Source of the DNA: Epithemia pelagica
Lineage: Eukaryota; Bacillariophyta; Bacillariophyceae; Surirellales; Surirellaceae
Length of the DNA: 64,000 bases
Direction: 5' to 3'
NCBI GenBank assembly: GCA_946965045.2
Contig: OX337229.1
Location: 5,084,001-5,148,000 of the forward strand
Part shown: in pieces, positions 31,107 through 42,675 of the stretch
Layout of the letters: every line of letters begins with the position of its first letter
How positions within the stretch are numbered: position 1 is the stretch's first letter
Notes under the pieces: generated by a model
Database searches by the model: none
What the model saw: only the letters and a program-made list of their open reading frames with translations
Told to the model about the DNA's origin: nothing
Translations under genes and position numbers: made by a program

Positions 31107-34100
31107 ATGTCGTCGTCATCATCTTCCACCATGATTACACCACCCCGAAATTCATCGTCGTCTCGATCCACACCGTCGGCTCCTCGGAAACGATCCCTAA
31201 TACCATCGTTTCGCAAAAGCACCAAGAACCAGTCGACCCTGGCCTCTCCAACGACACCTACGGGTAGTCGACGTGGCTTGTCATCGTCGTTGCGACGATT
31301 GCCCGCATCGCTCAGTGAGAGCACGGCAGCCTTGTTTGTGCATCCACCGGATGTGGAAGAACCAGAGGGCGAATGGAAGAAACAAGAGATGCATTCAACA
31401 GAAGAACAACCAGGAGACCCGTCCGGCGTGGACTCTTTGCCCTTGTCGTCATCGCCAGTTCGACGATCCATGATACCATCCTTCACCACAAGGAGTAGCA
31501 ACAACAACAATAACAAGAAAAGCGACAACGACAAGCCCCATTCGTCATCTCCCGTCAAAATGTCCACACCCACTCGACAAACGCGTCCGACTTCGGCTGG
31601 GAGGCGATTGCCAGAATCCTTAACCGCAAGTACTACCGCTTTGTTTGTCGAACCATTGGATCTGGAGGGCAACGAGCCACTGCAAAACCAAAAGGAGAAG
31701 AAGAGCTCCATGGACCCCAACAAGAGTGTCGATCCAAACCAACCACAACCGCAAACTACCAACAACAACAACCACGATCCTCCCATGTCTCCCTCCCCCT
31801 CCAGTCCTCCGGGACGGATGGTAAGGGACGAATCGTTTGGACCCATGGAGGAGGAAGGAGAAGGCAACCCTAATAATAATAGCCTCTCGGTCATGATGAT
31901 GAGTCCTCGTCCGGACGATGACACGGACGATCAAGCCAGTCGGTCCAGTGACATGAGTCTCAGCGTTCGATTTCGCATGACCGAAGAACGGTTTGACCGC
32001 CGTTTGTCGTCCTTTTATCACAAGACCAGCAATAACAGCGGGCTGGTGCCAACCAAGGATGGTTCCGCCGAACTTATGGACTCGTACTATGATGATGACG
32101 ATGACGATGATGTGGACAAGCATGATTTGGATGACCTACAGCGACAATTGGATAAAGCGGCTCAAGAATTCATGTTTTTACAAGACAAGGATGAGGAGGA
32201 ACCAGAGAAGAACAACAAGAACGAACTACCAGACGAGCAACCTGGTGTTTCGCATAGCGACGAACCAGACTCTCGCCAACCATTGCCTGAGACGACAAAC
32301 GACCCTTCATCCAAGACTGCGGTACCCTTCCCTCGCAAAGCAAGCAATGGGCGCATTCCGTCACTTACGTATTCTTCCGCATCTTCGTCATCCTTTTCCG
32401 TACCGCCTCTTTCGACCATTACTCATGTGAAACAAACCTCATCCAAGCAACTCTCTGGGCAAGTGGACAAAACCGCCGACAGTGGCAACAGCAAGGATTA
32501 TTGGGTTATTCCAGTGAAAAGTGTGGGAACAGGAGGAGACACTGGTAGTACAGGAGGGGGAGATTTGAGTTGCCACAGTGACTTTACACCCGAAGAATTG
32601 GATGAAACCAACGTCCTGGAGCTTGAGCTCATGGAAGATGAAGACGATGAACCTGTCGAATTGAGAGACGATCAAAGCATTGACATGTTACGACCACCCA
32701 GCACGACGCCCAGCGATATTACCAATGATAACAGCGTTCCTCATTTGGTCGAGTTGGGATGGGTCTCCAAGGACAATCTTGATACCAATGACAACAGCGT
32801 TCCTCATTTGGCCGAATTGGGATGGGTCTCCATGGACAATCTTGATGGTTCCAGTTCACATGTTCCGGAGGAACCCACAACAACGACCACTACACCGGAC
32901 ATGGAGAAGAATGCACCGCGCCGAGATGACGATCCATCCGAAACGGAACCATTCTCAATGTCCAAGTTGGCAGCTCACAGCAAAAAGGAACGACATCCAA
33001 CTTGGTTCACTCGTTTGCCAACGAGTGACACGACAGCACCAAGTACAGATATTCAATCCTCCGCTCAAAAACCATCCAATTCCATGCAGTCGCCGGACAA
33101 CTTAGAGTCAGTAACGCAATCTCCACAAGATGCCGTCAATGAGCTGTCCACACAAGGTACGAACCGTTGATGACTGGTCTATTTACACCCATTGATTCGT
33201 TGCTAACAAATGCTTCTTTCTTTGCTTGAGTCAGCCAAACAAGAGACAGACAGCCTTACTCAAACACCAGTAAACGAAAAGCCAATTAATGCAGTTTCGG
33301 CCAAGAGCATTGGGTCGCTTTCCTTGGATGAAAATTCAAACGATACCGACGACAAAGGTGAACAAGAGTGCAACAAGGCAGTCTCTGCCAAAAGCATTGG
33401 GTCACTCTCCATGGACGATGTGCAAGAAAATGAGCAACATGAAGCGGAAGGAAGTCTGGAGGAGTGCACGACGACGGCTGTTGCGGCCAGGAGCATGGGT
33501 GCCTTGTCCATGGATGACATGGATACGTCCGAGGAGGAAGATGAAGAAGATGCTGAAGAGGAGGCTTCGGAGGAAGCAGCTTCTTCAGAATCTGAGCCAC
33601 CCCCTCGAACAAAACCTGTGCGTCGGTACTCTGGTAATATCCCAACCATGGAAACTATTCTTGAAAGCGACGATGGGGAACCCAGCCATGAAAGTAGCAG
33701 CAGCGACTCCGATTCTGATTCCACCAGTGGGAAACAGGATAAACGGCCCTCTTCTGAAACCCCTTCTTCGAGTAGCGCTACATTGGAATCATCGTTGTTC
33801 TCATTGGAGCGATCGATGCGTTGGAACGGTATTGAAGATTGCGGTGATTTCATCGACCTCGAAGGACCGTCGAAGAAATCGAACCGCAGTATCTGGTTTA
33901 TGGCAGGCCTTATTTTGGCCATGTCGGTACTAGCCGTCATTGTTCCTGTCGCGCATTATTACTTGCAGCCAGCACCGTATCGGAAACGGTTCAAACGCAA
34001 TAGCCGTATGCTCGTCGTAGACCATGGTCCGACGGCATCGCGTCCGCAACAGCAACAAGCAGAGCAGTTGGAAACCAGCAAAGCAAAGCCCGCATCCGCA

Positions 34101-34364
34101 AGCGCATCTTCAACATCATCGACCGCTCCTGCGGATTGTACAGATGAGCAAGTGTCAAGCGACAGGGTGCAGAAGGAAACTCAATACCACACAGAGCAAG
34201 AAGAACCAGAAACAAAGACATCAAGTCCATTGATGTCAAAGGTGCCCGTCAATGATTTCGAGACAAAAGATAGCGAAACCGAAGTTTCGGAAGAAGAGAG
34301 GCCTCATCGGCGTTGGACGTGCCAAGTTTTGGGACGACATCGTTGCCCTTCGTGGGGAAAGTAG
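31107..34364 (+). CDS. RFKR-box membrane protein A (two exons)
   Basis: Predicted join(31107..33156,33235..34364), 1,059 aa; the 78-nt GT-AG intron is phase 1 and contains TGCTAAC as branch site. No signal peptide. The N-terminal part has an internal duplication: (K/R)RS(L/M)IPSF then RRLPxSLxxSTxALFVxPxD, twice. Next comes a box shared with gene C ('RFRMTEERFDRRLSSFY' and 'LQRQLDKAAQEF'), a 19-residue tandem repeat (NSVPHL(V/A)ELGWVS), and after the intron three copies of (S/A)A(K/R)S(I/M)G(S/A)LS(L/M)D. One membrane helix lies at about 905-926, then RFKRNSRMLVVD at 935-946, and the protein ends with RRWTCQVLGRHRCPSWGK at 1042-1059. Most of the chain is acidic and Ser-rich. Likely type II topology. 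Family not recognised; function unknown. Confidence 0.8.
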
Positions 34365-35560
34365 ACAATTGCAACCCTGCGCATGGTACGATAATCATTG
34401 TACGGAAACGCACTACATACATGATTGAGTGCATATTCATTCATCCTGCCCATCGGTATGTCCGCTTACAAGAGCACCTTCATGGGACAAGCATAACAGA
34501 AACGTCATTTCACATAGAATTGGAAACAAGGAACTCAAAACGATTCAATTGTGCAATCACTCAAGCCACAATATGTACGACATGCAATATATACAAGGAG
34601 GACCGTTGGTTGCAATCTCCACAAGTGGAGAGGGATCGTGATCCAATGTTGGGAAATGGGCCTTTATACGGACAATGCCCACGCGTTTGTGGGTTGTGTG
34701 GAAAGAAACGCTTCGAAAGCCGAAAGATCCTAACCTTGTTGCGAGTGAAAACCAAGTAGTATCGATATGAATCTACATACTTAGAAGGATTTTCTTTCAA
34801 GTTGACCAAGGGGTACCGTCACTTCAAGTAGTACCTTTTGTTGAGCCAAAAATCTGGACAACCATTTCATCCTCGGGGTTCGCAGACAGAACGCGCCATC
34901 GTTGACCGATCGCTCAGCTCTGTCATTCTTGAGAAAATGAGTAGGCATGAACGTTTCGTCGTTCTATTGAGGGGAGGCGTCCTGGGCCTTCCTGAGTGTC
35001 TACCAAGGACTCAAAGAAGCGACTGTCGTGCATGGATGATGGAGGGGACTGCAACGACAGCTACAGCCGGACGTCGCTGACTCCTAACGTACCTTGTGCT
35101 CAGGCCACGAGCGAATGACAAACCGTGAATACACACAATCAAACGAACAACAAGTACACGGATCAAATTATTGATCTATTGATGGGTTCTGTGTGAGGCA
35201 GGAAAGGTCCTACCTAGCTAGGACAATGTCCGAAGTCCCGATCGAAATGCGAGCGGGCCGTATCTCCTTGGACTGACCACAAGTTACACACCTGTACCGT
35301 ATTGAAGTATATAAGACTGCGGGCAGTGAAAGTGAAAATGAAATGGCCTTGGGCTTGGCCCCAGCCCAGTCGCGTGGTGTCATCCTATTCATGGGTCCCC
35401 TTATTCATGGGTCGAGTAAAACCATGAGCTCTCATCCGACACAACCGGGTTCAAGGCAAGTATATCTCAGTTCTATTCTCATAATAATGATCCAAAAGCT
35501 TTCCTGGTCTTCAAAATTCGGTTTCGTATCCGCCATTGATATACTATCACCATCACGACT
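34365..35560. other. Intergenic region
   Basis: About 1.2 kb. Several short frames are open on both strands, none with a recognisable domain or biased codon pattern; I call no gene. Confidence 0.4.
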
Positions 35561-36961
35561 ATGATTTGCCAACCGAGTAATTCCAGGTTTGCTGCCAACC
35601 GATGTCGTTCGACCAGTATGTCGACAACTGCAACATCAAAAGGAGACTTTCCTACTTTGCAAGAGGAAGAAGAAGAAGAAGAACAAATCTCTTTTCCTCA
35701 TAAGAAAACGTCAACACCTGCGAGCGTGCGCCCATGCTTTCGGATTGGAGCGCTGTTTCAACTGGATCCACGAAGACGGAACAAGTCTTTGCCGTCGTTT
35801 CATCGTTCAGCTCCCATTGTTGTCACCCTTCGATACTATCACAATGGCGATAAAGATGATCGTGGCAGTACCCTTACCGCTCCGCGACATTCAAGAACAT
35901 CGATACATTCCGACACAACGGAGCTTCCTTCCAGTGAGAATGTTGGTAAAGGCTGGACTGTGAAAGAGCAAACCATGTTGGTTCGATTGGATGATCGCGC
36001 AGCCATGCTTTATCAACGCGTGGTGCAAGCGCTACATTTCGAGTCCGTCCAAGAGTTCGACTTGATACGATTCGTGCCACGTCCAGCCGAGTCCGAACCA
36101 ATGCAAAGAAAGGAGCAACCACAAGACTTGGTACAAAACGAGAAACGTCAAGCAACAACGACAATATGTCATCAAGCAGAGCAAAACAACCATTTGAACG
36201 AGACCACCGACCTGGAATGTATAGCATCCACCTCAGCGTTGGTCGCGATACCTCGTACGCGACGTATCCGGCTCAACAAGGTTTTTCAGCCAGTGGCGGA
36301 ACAGCAACAGCAACACCCGTCTCGATCGTCGCAAGGGTCCGCTTCTTCCGCATCATCACTGTGGTCATGGTATACTTACTCTCTTGTTGAAAATACCAAC
36401 AGCAGTGACAGTCTCTCCTCTGTGAATCACAGGAATTCCTTTGTCGTGTTGGTCGTTCAGCGATCTCCTTCAAGGAAAACCAACCATGCGTCCACGGCCG
36501 GTCCTGGTCCTCTACCAACCCAAACACCGCCCAGCAAAAGCGTTTATATGACAACCTCCGAGCCGACAGAGAGTTGTGATTGTGCTTCTTCCATTAGCAT
36601 TGCTGCCACGGCAGGAGATGCGCGCTCCAGAAAAGGATCAATAGAAACAAATTGTGTATGCAGCGGCAGTGAAGACGCACAAGAACAACGGGGGCAAGGG
36701 AATGAACGGCAACAACCACGGGCTTCCTGTTGCATGTTGCATAGTTCTGCTGAAAAAGCAAGGTACCTAGCTGCAACGAGCACGAATGGAAACGAAATCA
36801 ACGGTTCATCGTTCATCACGAACATTCCGATACACATTGAATTCCGAAGGAAAGATGCATCTCCTTTCAACAAGAACTCACAGATTTCTTCGTGTAGTCA
36901 ACCTCAGGGTCCGAGTGTGTCTTGTCATCTTCTCGGCGACAAGATCCCAGAAGATGAATGA
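35561..36961 (+). CDS. Hypothetical Ser/Thr/Gln-rich protein
   Basis: Frame of 466 aa, intronless; the ATG at 35561 or one at about 35618 could be the start. There is a poly-Glu run near residue 35. A better ordered stretch lies at about residues 60-165 ('FRIGALFQLDPRRRNKSLPSFHRSAPIVVTLRYY', 'EQTMLVRLDDRAAMLYQRVVQALHFESVQEFDLIRFV'), followed by low-complexity sequence with scattered Cys. No signal peptide, helix or known family. It sits between genes A and B of the RFKR-box cluster but lacks their boxes. Confidence 0.5.
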   Translation: MICQPSNSRFAANRCRSTSMSTTATSKGDFPTLQEEEEEEEQISFPHKKTSTPASVRPCFRIGALFQLDPRRRNKSLPSFHRSAPIVVTLRYYHNGDKDDRGSTLTAPRHSRTSIHSDTTELPSSENVGKGWTVKEQTMLVRLDDRAAMLYQRVVQALHFESVQEFDLIRFVPRPAESEPMQRKEQPQDLVQNEKRQATTTICHQAEQNNHLNETTDLECIASTSALVAIPRTRRIRLNKVFQPVAEQQQQHPSRSSQGSASSASSLWSWYTYSLVENTNSSDSLSSVNHRNSFVVLVVQRSPSRKTNHASTAGPGPLPTQTPPSKSVYMTTSEPTESCDCASSISIAATAGDARSRKGSIETNCVCSGSEDAQEQRGQGNERQQPRASCCMLHSSAEKARYLAATSTNGNEINGSSFITNIPIHIEFRRKDASPFNKNSQISSCSQPQGPSVSCHLLGDKIPEDE

Positions 36962-38585
36962 CGGACTTCACTGTCTAAGTAGAGTGTATGACCGGAAAAG
37001 TCTTTGGACAAAATCTTGGGGGTTGGCTGTATATATCATCAATCTGCAGTCACATTGAGCCAAAGACTCGTTATTCCCCACATGTTGGAGACAGCCAGTT
37101 GCCAGACGCTGCTATGTGAGCGACAAGGCAAGCAATTAGGTTCGACTATTTTGAGACACTCATATTAGGAGTATTTTGGCGCCTGCCGTCGAACGTAAAC
37201 TAGATCCTTTCCATGTCGTTTTTCTTTCCATGTAAAATCAACATTGCATGTCTGATTCTTTCTTCCCCATGTTTCTTGAAATCGTCAATGTTGTGTTGGT
37301 GTTGGCAGTAATGGGCTTCAAACTTCAAAGCGATGATCGGACAAGACACAACTATGTGCTCGTTGAGGCGCGACTGATCCTTGTTTCGTCCGCAAGGACG
37401 CACGGCGGGCCATTTAAAAGAATCGTTCCACACATATTCATGGCAAACACAACAATTTGGCAATGTTACTTGGTCAGCATCCAGCATAAGGATCGTCCTG
37501 TACAAGGTTTGCAGTAAAAATACTCTGGAGTTTCCCATGTGTGGTTCGAGGGGACACATAGACATATTGATGAGCAAAAGGACAGCCACAGCGTATGACT
37601 TGCGACGAGAATCCAAAGTCAGATAGATGTGATCCACTGAAGCTTTCCCAAGTAGCAATGAATTGCAACAGGTGGTGTCAACACCTTTCCGAGAGACTGT
37701 GATATCAATATACAGTGACCACAAGTCTTTTGAATATGGCCATTGGAAGCGGGAACTCTATCGGTGGACGCTTCTGCGGCCTGAAATATGAGGCTGAGAC
37801 GTCATGGAATATATTTTCTCAGGGATCTGGCACAGTGACACTAACAGGTTCATCTTTGTAGGATTTTCTGTTCGCTAGCATTATCACAAACGATTCAGTC
37901 GCAAAATCTACGTCAGTCGGTCATTGTTTCGGACGAAAACTACCACCTCAAACACTTCGTATTACCCGCCATCATGACGAAAAATGATTTGTGGCACAAT
38001 AGCCTATCTTGTCGAAAGCACAAGCTTTTCCTTCCGCTTAGTCCAACAGGAGTTTAGAGTTGTTCAATGTCTTCGCATTCATGGACGAAGAATTACAAGA
38101 ATTTTTACGCGACCCATTGGCGTTTCAAGATGTGACATCATTGGCGTGAGATGCGACGTCATGTAGCAAAGTCAGTCGCACGAAGGAAGAGGAAAAAACT
38201 TGGGAAACGTTTGCTGTCTGCTTGAACGTCGCATCGGAGACGATGATATCGCCTTCTTCAGATTCGTCGAAGCACTGAGTCAGTGAAGTACTGATTGGAC
38301 TATTGGTAATTTGTAATGTGTTGAGGCGGAGGAGTCGCCTCTCGAAGTCGAAGAGCAAGAAGGTTGCGACAGGAAATCGGAAGCACATGAAGACATGGAT
38401 GCATCTGACGGCCCTCATTTTCAATGCGTGGCGGCGGCAACAACTCCGCACGTAAATCGAATCTACTTTCTCTCCTCGTGTTGACAAACATGACAAATCC
38501 ACTTTGCATTCATTTCAAACCGAGAATAATAATTATTGTTCTGGGACGCACCTTATTTTGAAAACGGAGTAGAACCCAAGTAACA
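36962..38585. other. Intergenic region with a possible minus-strand gene fragment
   Basis: A 174-codon minus-strand frame at 37200-37724 has clustered Cys/His ('LPNCCVCHEYVW', 'HYCQHQHNID') and could be an exon of an unrecognised gene or a decayed fragment. The rest shows no gene; a 125-codon minus frame at 38125-38502 is not supported. Confidence 0.3.
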
Positions 38586-39239
38586 ATGGCAATGGCAGTT
38601 GCCTCGTGCGCCAAAGCAACGACGTCTAGTGCAGATTTCATTGCTACTCCATCCGAGTTGGCCGAGTTAGATTGGACGGATGAATTCACTCAAGCCCTTT
38701 CGCATGATTTGTTGTCATGGTGGTTGACCTCGTCTGTACTTTCCCAGCACAAGCCAAAATCGAAACTACCCAACCACGATAGCAACTGTAACAACAAGAA
38801 TGGTGAAACTTTCACACGGCCCGCCTCTTCGACAGCTGCAACCACATTGGTCAGTCGTCGTGCTTCGTTGCGCTATGTGGGATTTGGACAGTGGACTCAA
38901 GTGCTGAGCGTTTCTCCCCGACCATCCCTCTTGTCCACCTACTTTGTGGCAATTCTTCCCCCTTCCTCCCCCAATTCACGGAAGCAGCGGATCGTACCAA
39001 GATTGCCAGTCACATCTTCGAGTTCCACAAGGCGTCCACCGACTCAAGTTGTGGTGGTACGCAAGCGTCAAACGATGGCCTCTGCAAGGCGTCCACCGAC
39101 TCAAGTTGTGGTTGTTCACAAGCGCCAAACCACAGCACCAGTTCAACCACATCAACCAAAACCAAAAATGGCTGCTGATACTGATTTTCAAGAATTAGAC
39201 TCTCTCGTTTGGTTGGATGCCGGTAACCACGAGGACAAG

Positions 39240-39272
<33 letters not shown>

Positions 39273-39701
39273 CCAGCAAACCAAGATGAAGACGAAGCTG
39301 TTGTACAACAAATGCTGCAACAATGGGAACACGAACTTGGAGTAATGGTAACAAAGGAAAGTAAACAGCAGTGCTCTAAGACCGTCAAGAAATCCTCGAG
39401 GCAAGACAGTCAGTTTTATCATCCTCCAACCCACCTTCATCATCAACACAACAGCCAGGGGTCAATTTTGTGGATATTTCTCTTTTGGATGTGGATTGTT
39501 TCCATGACTCTCACTGGCTGGTTTGAAATGGATGATCACTCTGTTTCTTCTTCATCGTCGTCTGCTTCACCAGGAAGGACAACAACCACTACTCGGTCCA
39601 GGTCCCATCACCACCACCACCACCACAATTCCAAAGATGTGCCGGAACGATTCAAGCGTAACAGTCGCATGCTGGTGGTGGATCCCAAAGCGAGCCGGTA
39701 G
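38586..39701 (+). CDS. RFKR-box membrane protein B
   Basis: 371 aa, intronless, ATG 38586. No N-terminal signal peptide; the first 60 residues are aromatic/acidic ('ELAELDWTDEFTQAL'). The middle has a tandem 22-residue repeat (RRPPTQVVVV(R/H)KRQT) and a poly-Gln run near 220-230. One membrane helix at about 293-313 reads ILWIFLFWMWIVSMTLTGWF and is followed by EMDD, matching the helix and I/MELxD edge of proteins D and E. After a Ser/His-rich spacer the box RFKRNSRMLVVD (355-366) appears, identical in protein to genes A and C, and the chain ends five residues later. It lacks the second RW box. B therefore links the A/C and D/E branches of the cluster. Confidence 0.75.
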
Positions 39702-40497
39702 CCCCATGCAGACGGAACGGCGTGGCACAACTGGGGAATTCACATGGACGTTTCCAGGGTGCTACCATTCCCGCTTCTTCATGTTGATTGATTCCTTGCA
39801 ATCCCGTACACCTGTTGCTGGCTCGACAGCAGGATTTCCGGTACTTGTCCCAATAAAAGGGAGCCTCGAGTGGTCTTTCCCGTTATGTTCAAAGCATGAC
39901 TTGGTCCTCAAGTGTCATTTTCACACGGACTTGCATTGAATTTAGTTTGATGGCATTCCCCCTACGGAAACCTCTTGTTCAGAACAAGAAGCGATCACAC
40001 GCAAAGCACTTGCCATTCCTAGGTTGGAATCAACGAGACACATCCGACCTCATCTCCCATCGCTCCGATAGAAGCTAGGTACTCCTAGAAAGAATCACAA
40101 AAGTTAGGTGAAAGATAGACATGAGTTTCTTGTTTCTTCTCTCTCTTCCCAAAAGACATTCTAGATTGCCTGTCATGGTGTACCCGTCGTTGGAAAACGT
40201 GTGATTGTGTGCAGCGATGTGACTGCTTTGAAAATGGCTGGTAGAGCAAAGTCAACAATGAGACGCAATCTCGTCGCAGAATATCAACCGGTAGTTACCT
40301 TTGCACTAATCAATAGGGTAATCCTAGTTCATTAGAGTTAACTTTTCTTTTCTAAAATACATTTCTAAAAATTGTGCACTTTTTGACATTTGCTTCTCTA
40401 AGATACCTGGGATCGTTCCTCCTCCGTCGGTTCAACACAACGAGTGTCAATGCCAAGGCCTCTTCTCTTTCAATTTCAGTGGGGCGTAACAATGCAT
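39702..40497. other. Intergenic region between convergent genes B and C
   Basis: Genes B (+) and C (-) converge here. No gene or clear repeat was found in this 796-bp stretch. Confidence 0.4.
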
Positions 40498-41730
40498 CTA
40501 GTTCACCCTGTCTCGCCCTCCCCAAGAAGGACACCTGTGGCGACCGAGAACTTTGCACGTCCAACGTCTCTGAGGACCCGTTTCGATGCTGCTCTCGAGA
40601 ATTCCAACTTGAACTACCTCCTCTTCATCAGTAGTCAAATCATGATCTTCGAGCTCTTCCTCTTGTTCTTCAACGTTTGGTCCTTGATTGCGTCTATCTA
40701 CAACCAACATGCGACTGTTTCTCTTGAATCGTTTGTGTTCGACTGGCACTGGTTCTGGTGCTGTGGTGGTGGCTTGCGGCATGTCGACCTCGTCAACGTC
40801 TTCTTCCATGTTCATCTCTTGCACATCCACGGCAAGAACCGTCTCGGTTTGTACGACCTGTACAGTCTTGTGATCTTCTTCTTCATGGACCAAAACTCCA
40901 CCAAGCCCAGACACAGCCAAAGCAGAAGTAAGAATTGCAACAAGGAAAGTTACGACCATCAAGTACCAGACCATTGATCTGGACTTTCTTTCAATCTTGT
41001 CGGTACTCCTTGCCATACCCACATCCTTCATTGTGATTTCTTCATCTTGTTCGAAAGCAACGGAATCCACATCACCTAGATGTGGAGTGACTTGAAAGAC
41101 ATCTTCGGACAGTTCGAACTTGATGAGGACTTCCGCAGGGACACAACTGCTCTCACTTTGTTCTGTTGTCTTGGAGGTGTTCATTGTCTCTTGTGATTGC
41201 AAGTACTCCTCCTTGTTCGGTTCTTCATCTTTTTCACCGTACGTAACAAGAGAGGTTGTACTACTGCACACTGTTGTTGTCTCATCCATCTCTTGCATCT
41301 CTTGTTGCTTCACTGTTTCCCCTTCTCCTGGGATGTCGATGTGATCTACAGGGGTACTAACAGTAAAATCTTGTGATGCTTGTTCCAACTCTCGTCTTAG
41401 GTCCAAGAGGTAGTTCTCCTGATGCTTGGCAGAGTCATCATCCTCAGATCGGAATGAAAAGTCATCTTCACTGCTAGAAGCGCTCAAGCTGGTCATGTTA
41501 GTGGGGCTTGGAGGTGACCCTAACCCTTGGTAAAACGACGTGAGGTGTTGATCGATTCTCCTCTCCGTCAAACGAAACCGGCCTCGCAGACTCAGTTGTT
41601 CTTCTTGATCACTTGTCGTGCTGGTTCGAGTCGTTTGGCTAAGTTCGTCTTCTTGTGGCTTCATGGGGGCAGACGATCGGAGGTCCGTCGTGGTGTCCGT
41701 TTCCATTTGATGGTTTAGTTCGAGTTTCAT
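40498..41730 (-). CDS. RFKR-box membrane protein C
   Basis: 410 aa, intronless, ATG at 41730. Acidic and Ser/Thr-rich; no signal peptide. Residues near 45-130 carry the box shared with gene A: 'LSLRGRFRLTERRIDQHLTSFYQ', then an acidic spacer and 'LRRELEQASQDF'. One membrane helix at about 252-281 (VWYLMVVTFLVAILTSALAV), preceded by basic RKSRS. The C-terminal region has an acidic spacer, HKRFKRNSRMLVVD (box at 334-345), a second acidic spacer, and the end RRWTCKVLGRHRCPSWGGRDRVN. The two boxes match gene A almost exactly at the protein level while codons differ, which indicates selection on the peptide. Positive residues before the helix suggest the N-terminus stays in the cytosol. Confidence 0.78.
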   Translation of the reverse strand: MKLELNHQMETDTTTDLRSSAPMKPQEDELSQTTRTSTTSDQEEQLSLRGRFRLTERRIDQHLTSFYQGLGSPPSPTNMTSLSASSSEDDFSFRSEDDDSAKHQENYLLDLRRELEQASQDFTVSTPVDHIDIPGEGETVKQQEMQEMDETTTVCSSTTSLVTYGEKDEEPNKEEYLQSQETMNTSKTTEQSESSCVPAEVLIKFELSEDVFQVTPHLGDVDSVAFEQDEEITMKDVGMARSTDKIERKSRSMVWYLMVVTFLVAILTSALAVSGLGGVLVHEEEDHKTVQVVQTETVLAVDVQEMNMEEDVDEVDMPQATTTAPEPVPVEHKRFKRNSRMLVVDRRNQGPNVEEQEEELEDHDLTTDEEEVVQVGILESSIETGPQRRWTCKVLGRHRCPSWGGRDRVN

Positions 41731-42042
41731 GGCTGCTTCGACTTCGAGTAACTTGTGGATGTCACAGATTTGCTTCTACAATTATTCGTCGCTGAATTTA
41801 TGATCCTTTCGTGGCATTCATCGAATTGGAAAGATGATGGAATCTCTCTGCTGGTGGCAGGTTCTGCATCAGTTTCAAATTGCAGTGGTGTCACCTCCTG
41901 CAGCCGGTCCTTTCGTTGTTTGGATGGGATGCGTTGTTTTGCTTTGCGACCCAACTGGCCTTCGATGAGGTGGTGTCTATGCGACAGCAACAGAGAACAT
42001 AATTCTGTCGCTTCTTCTCATACTCTAAATCCGTCCGACCCT

Positions 42043-42297
42043 ACTATAGATTCGGACGACAGTTCGAGATGCGTCGATCGGAATTGGTTGTCGGAGGTTT
42101 CTCCTACTCTCAATCCGTCGGTTCCTACTCTCAATCCGTCGGACCCTCCTATAGATTCGGACGACAGTTCGATATGCGTCGATCGGAATTGGTTGTCGGA
42201 GGTTTCTCCTACTCTCAATCCGTCGGAAGCAAAACCTCCCTCCTATAGATTCGGACGACAGTTCGAGATGCGTCGATCGGTATTGGTTGTCAGAGGT
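42043..42297. repeat. Three-copy tandem repeat, about 94-104 bp period
   Basis: The core TATAGATTCGGACGACAGTT plus ATGCGTCGATCGG(A/T)ATTGGTTGTC recurs at about 42045, 42150 and 42243. A secondary unit TACTCTCAATCCGTCGG is tandemly doubled between the first two. Reading frames stay open on both strands across the copies. Confidence 0.85.
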
Positions 42298-42675
42298 GAC
42301 GCACAGACATGAAGTACAATTGCCCTTATGGATCTCTTACGTGGTGGGTGTGGCCCGCGCTCACAAGATCGCGAAACGATCGGTGGCCTCATTTTTCTGC
42401 TTCCGAAACGATGAATCATCGCGCCTTCTTCATCGCTGGATGTTCTGGGACACCCGTCATTTTGGTTCCTCAAGGATGACTTTACCTACCCTGCTATTGG
42501 GTAGCTAGAGCTGATCGCTAATTTCGCGAGGGCTAGCTAAACTTTATGTACAGTAGGGTTCGAGATAAATAGCCGTGTTCAAGACCAAACGAGTTGTTAA
42601 TTGTTCTTCTTTTCTATGTCGCATTTGAGTCTCGTATTATGATGATCGCTAAATAATCTTTCCTGTTTGAGTCGT

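Noticed and set aside
41755..42312. 185-codon plus-strand frame over the tandem repeat
   Set aside because: The repeat period happens to keep frames open on both strands; no evidence of translation.
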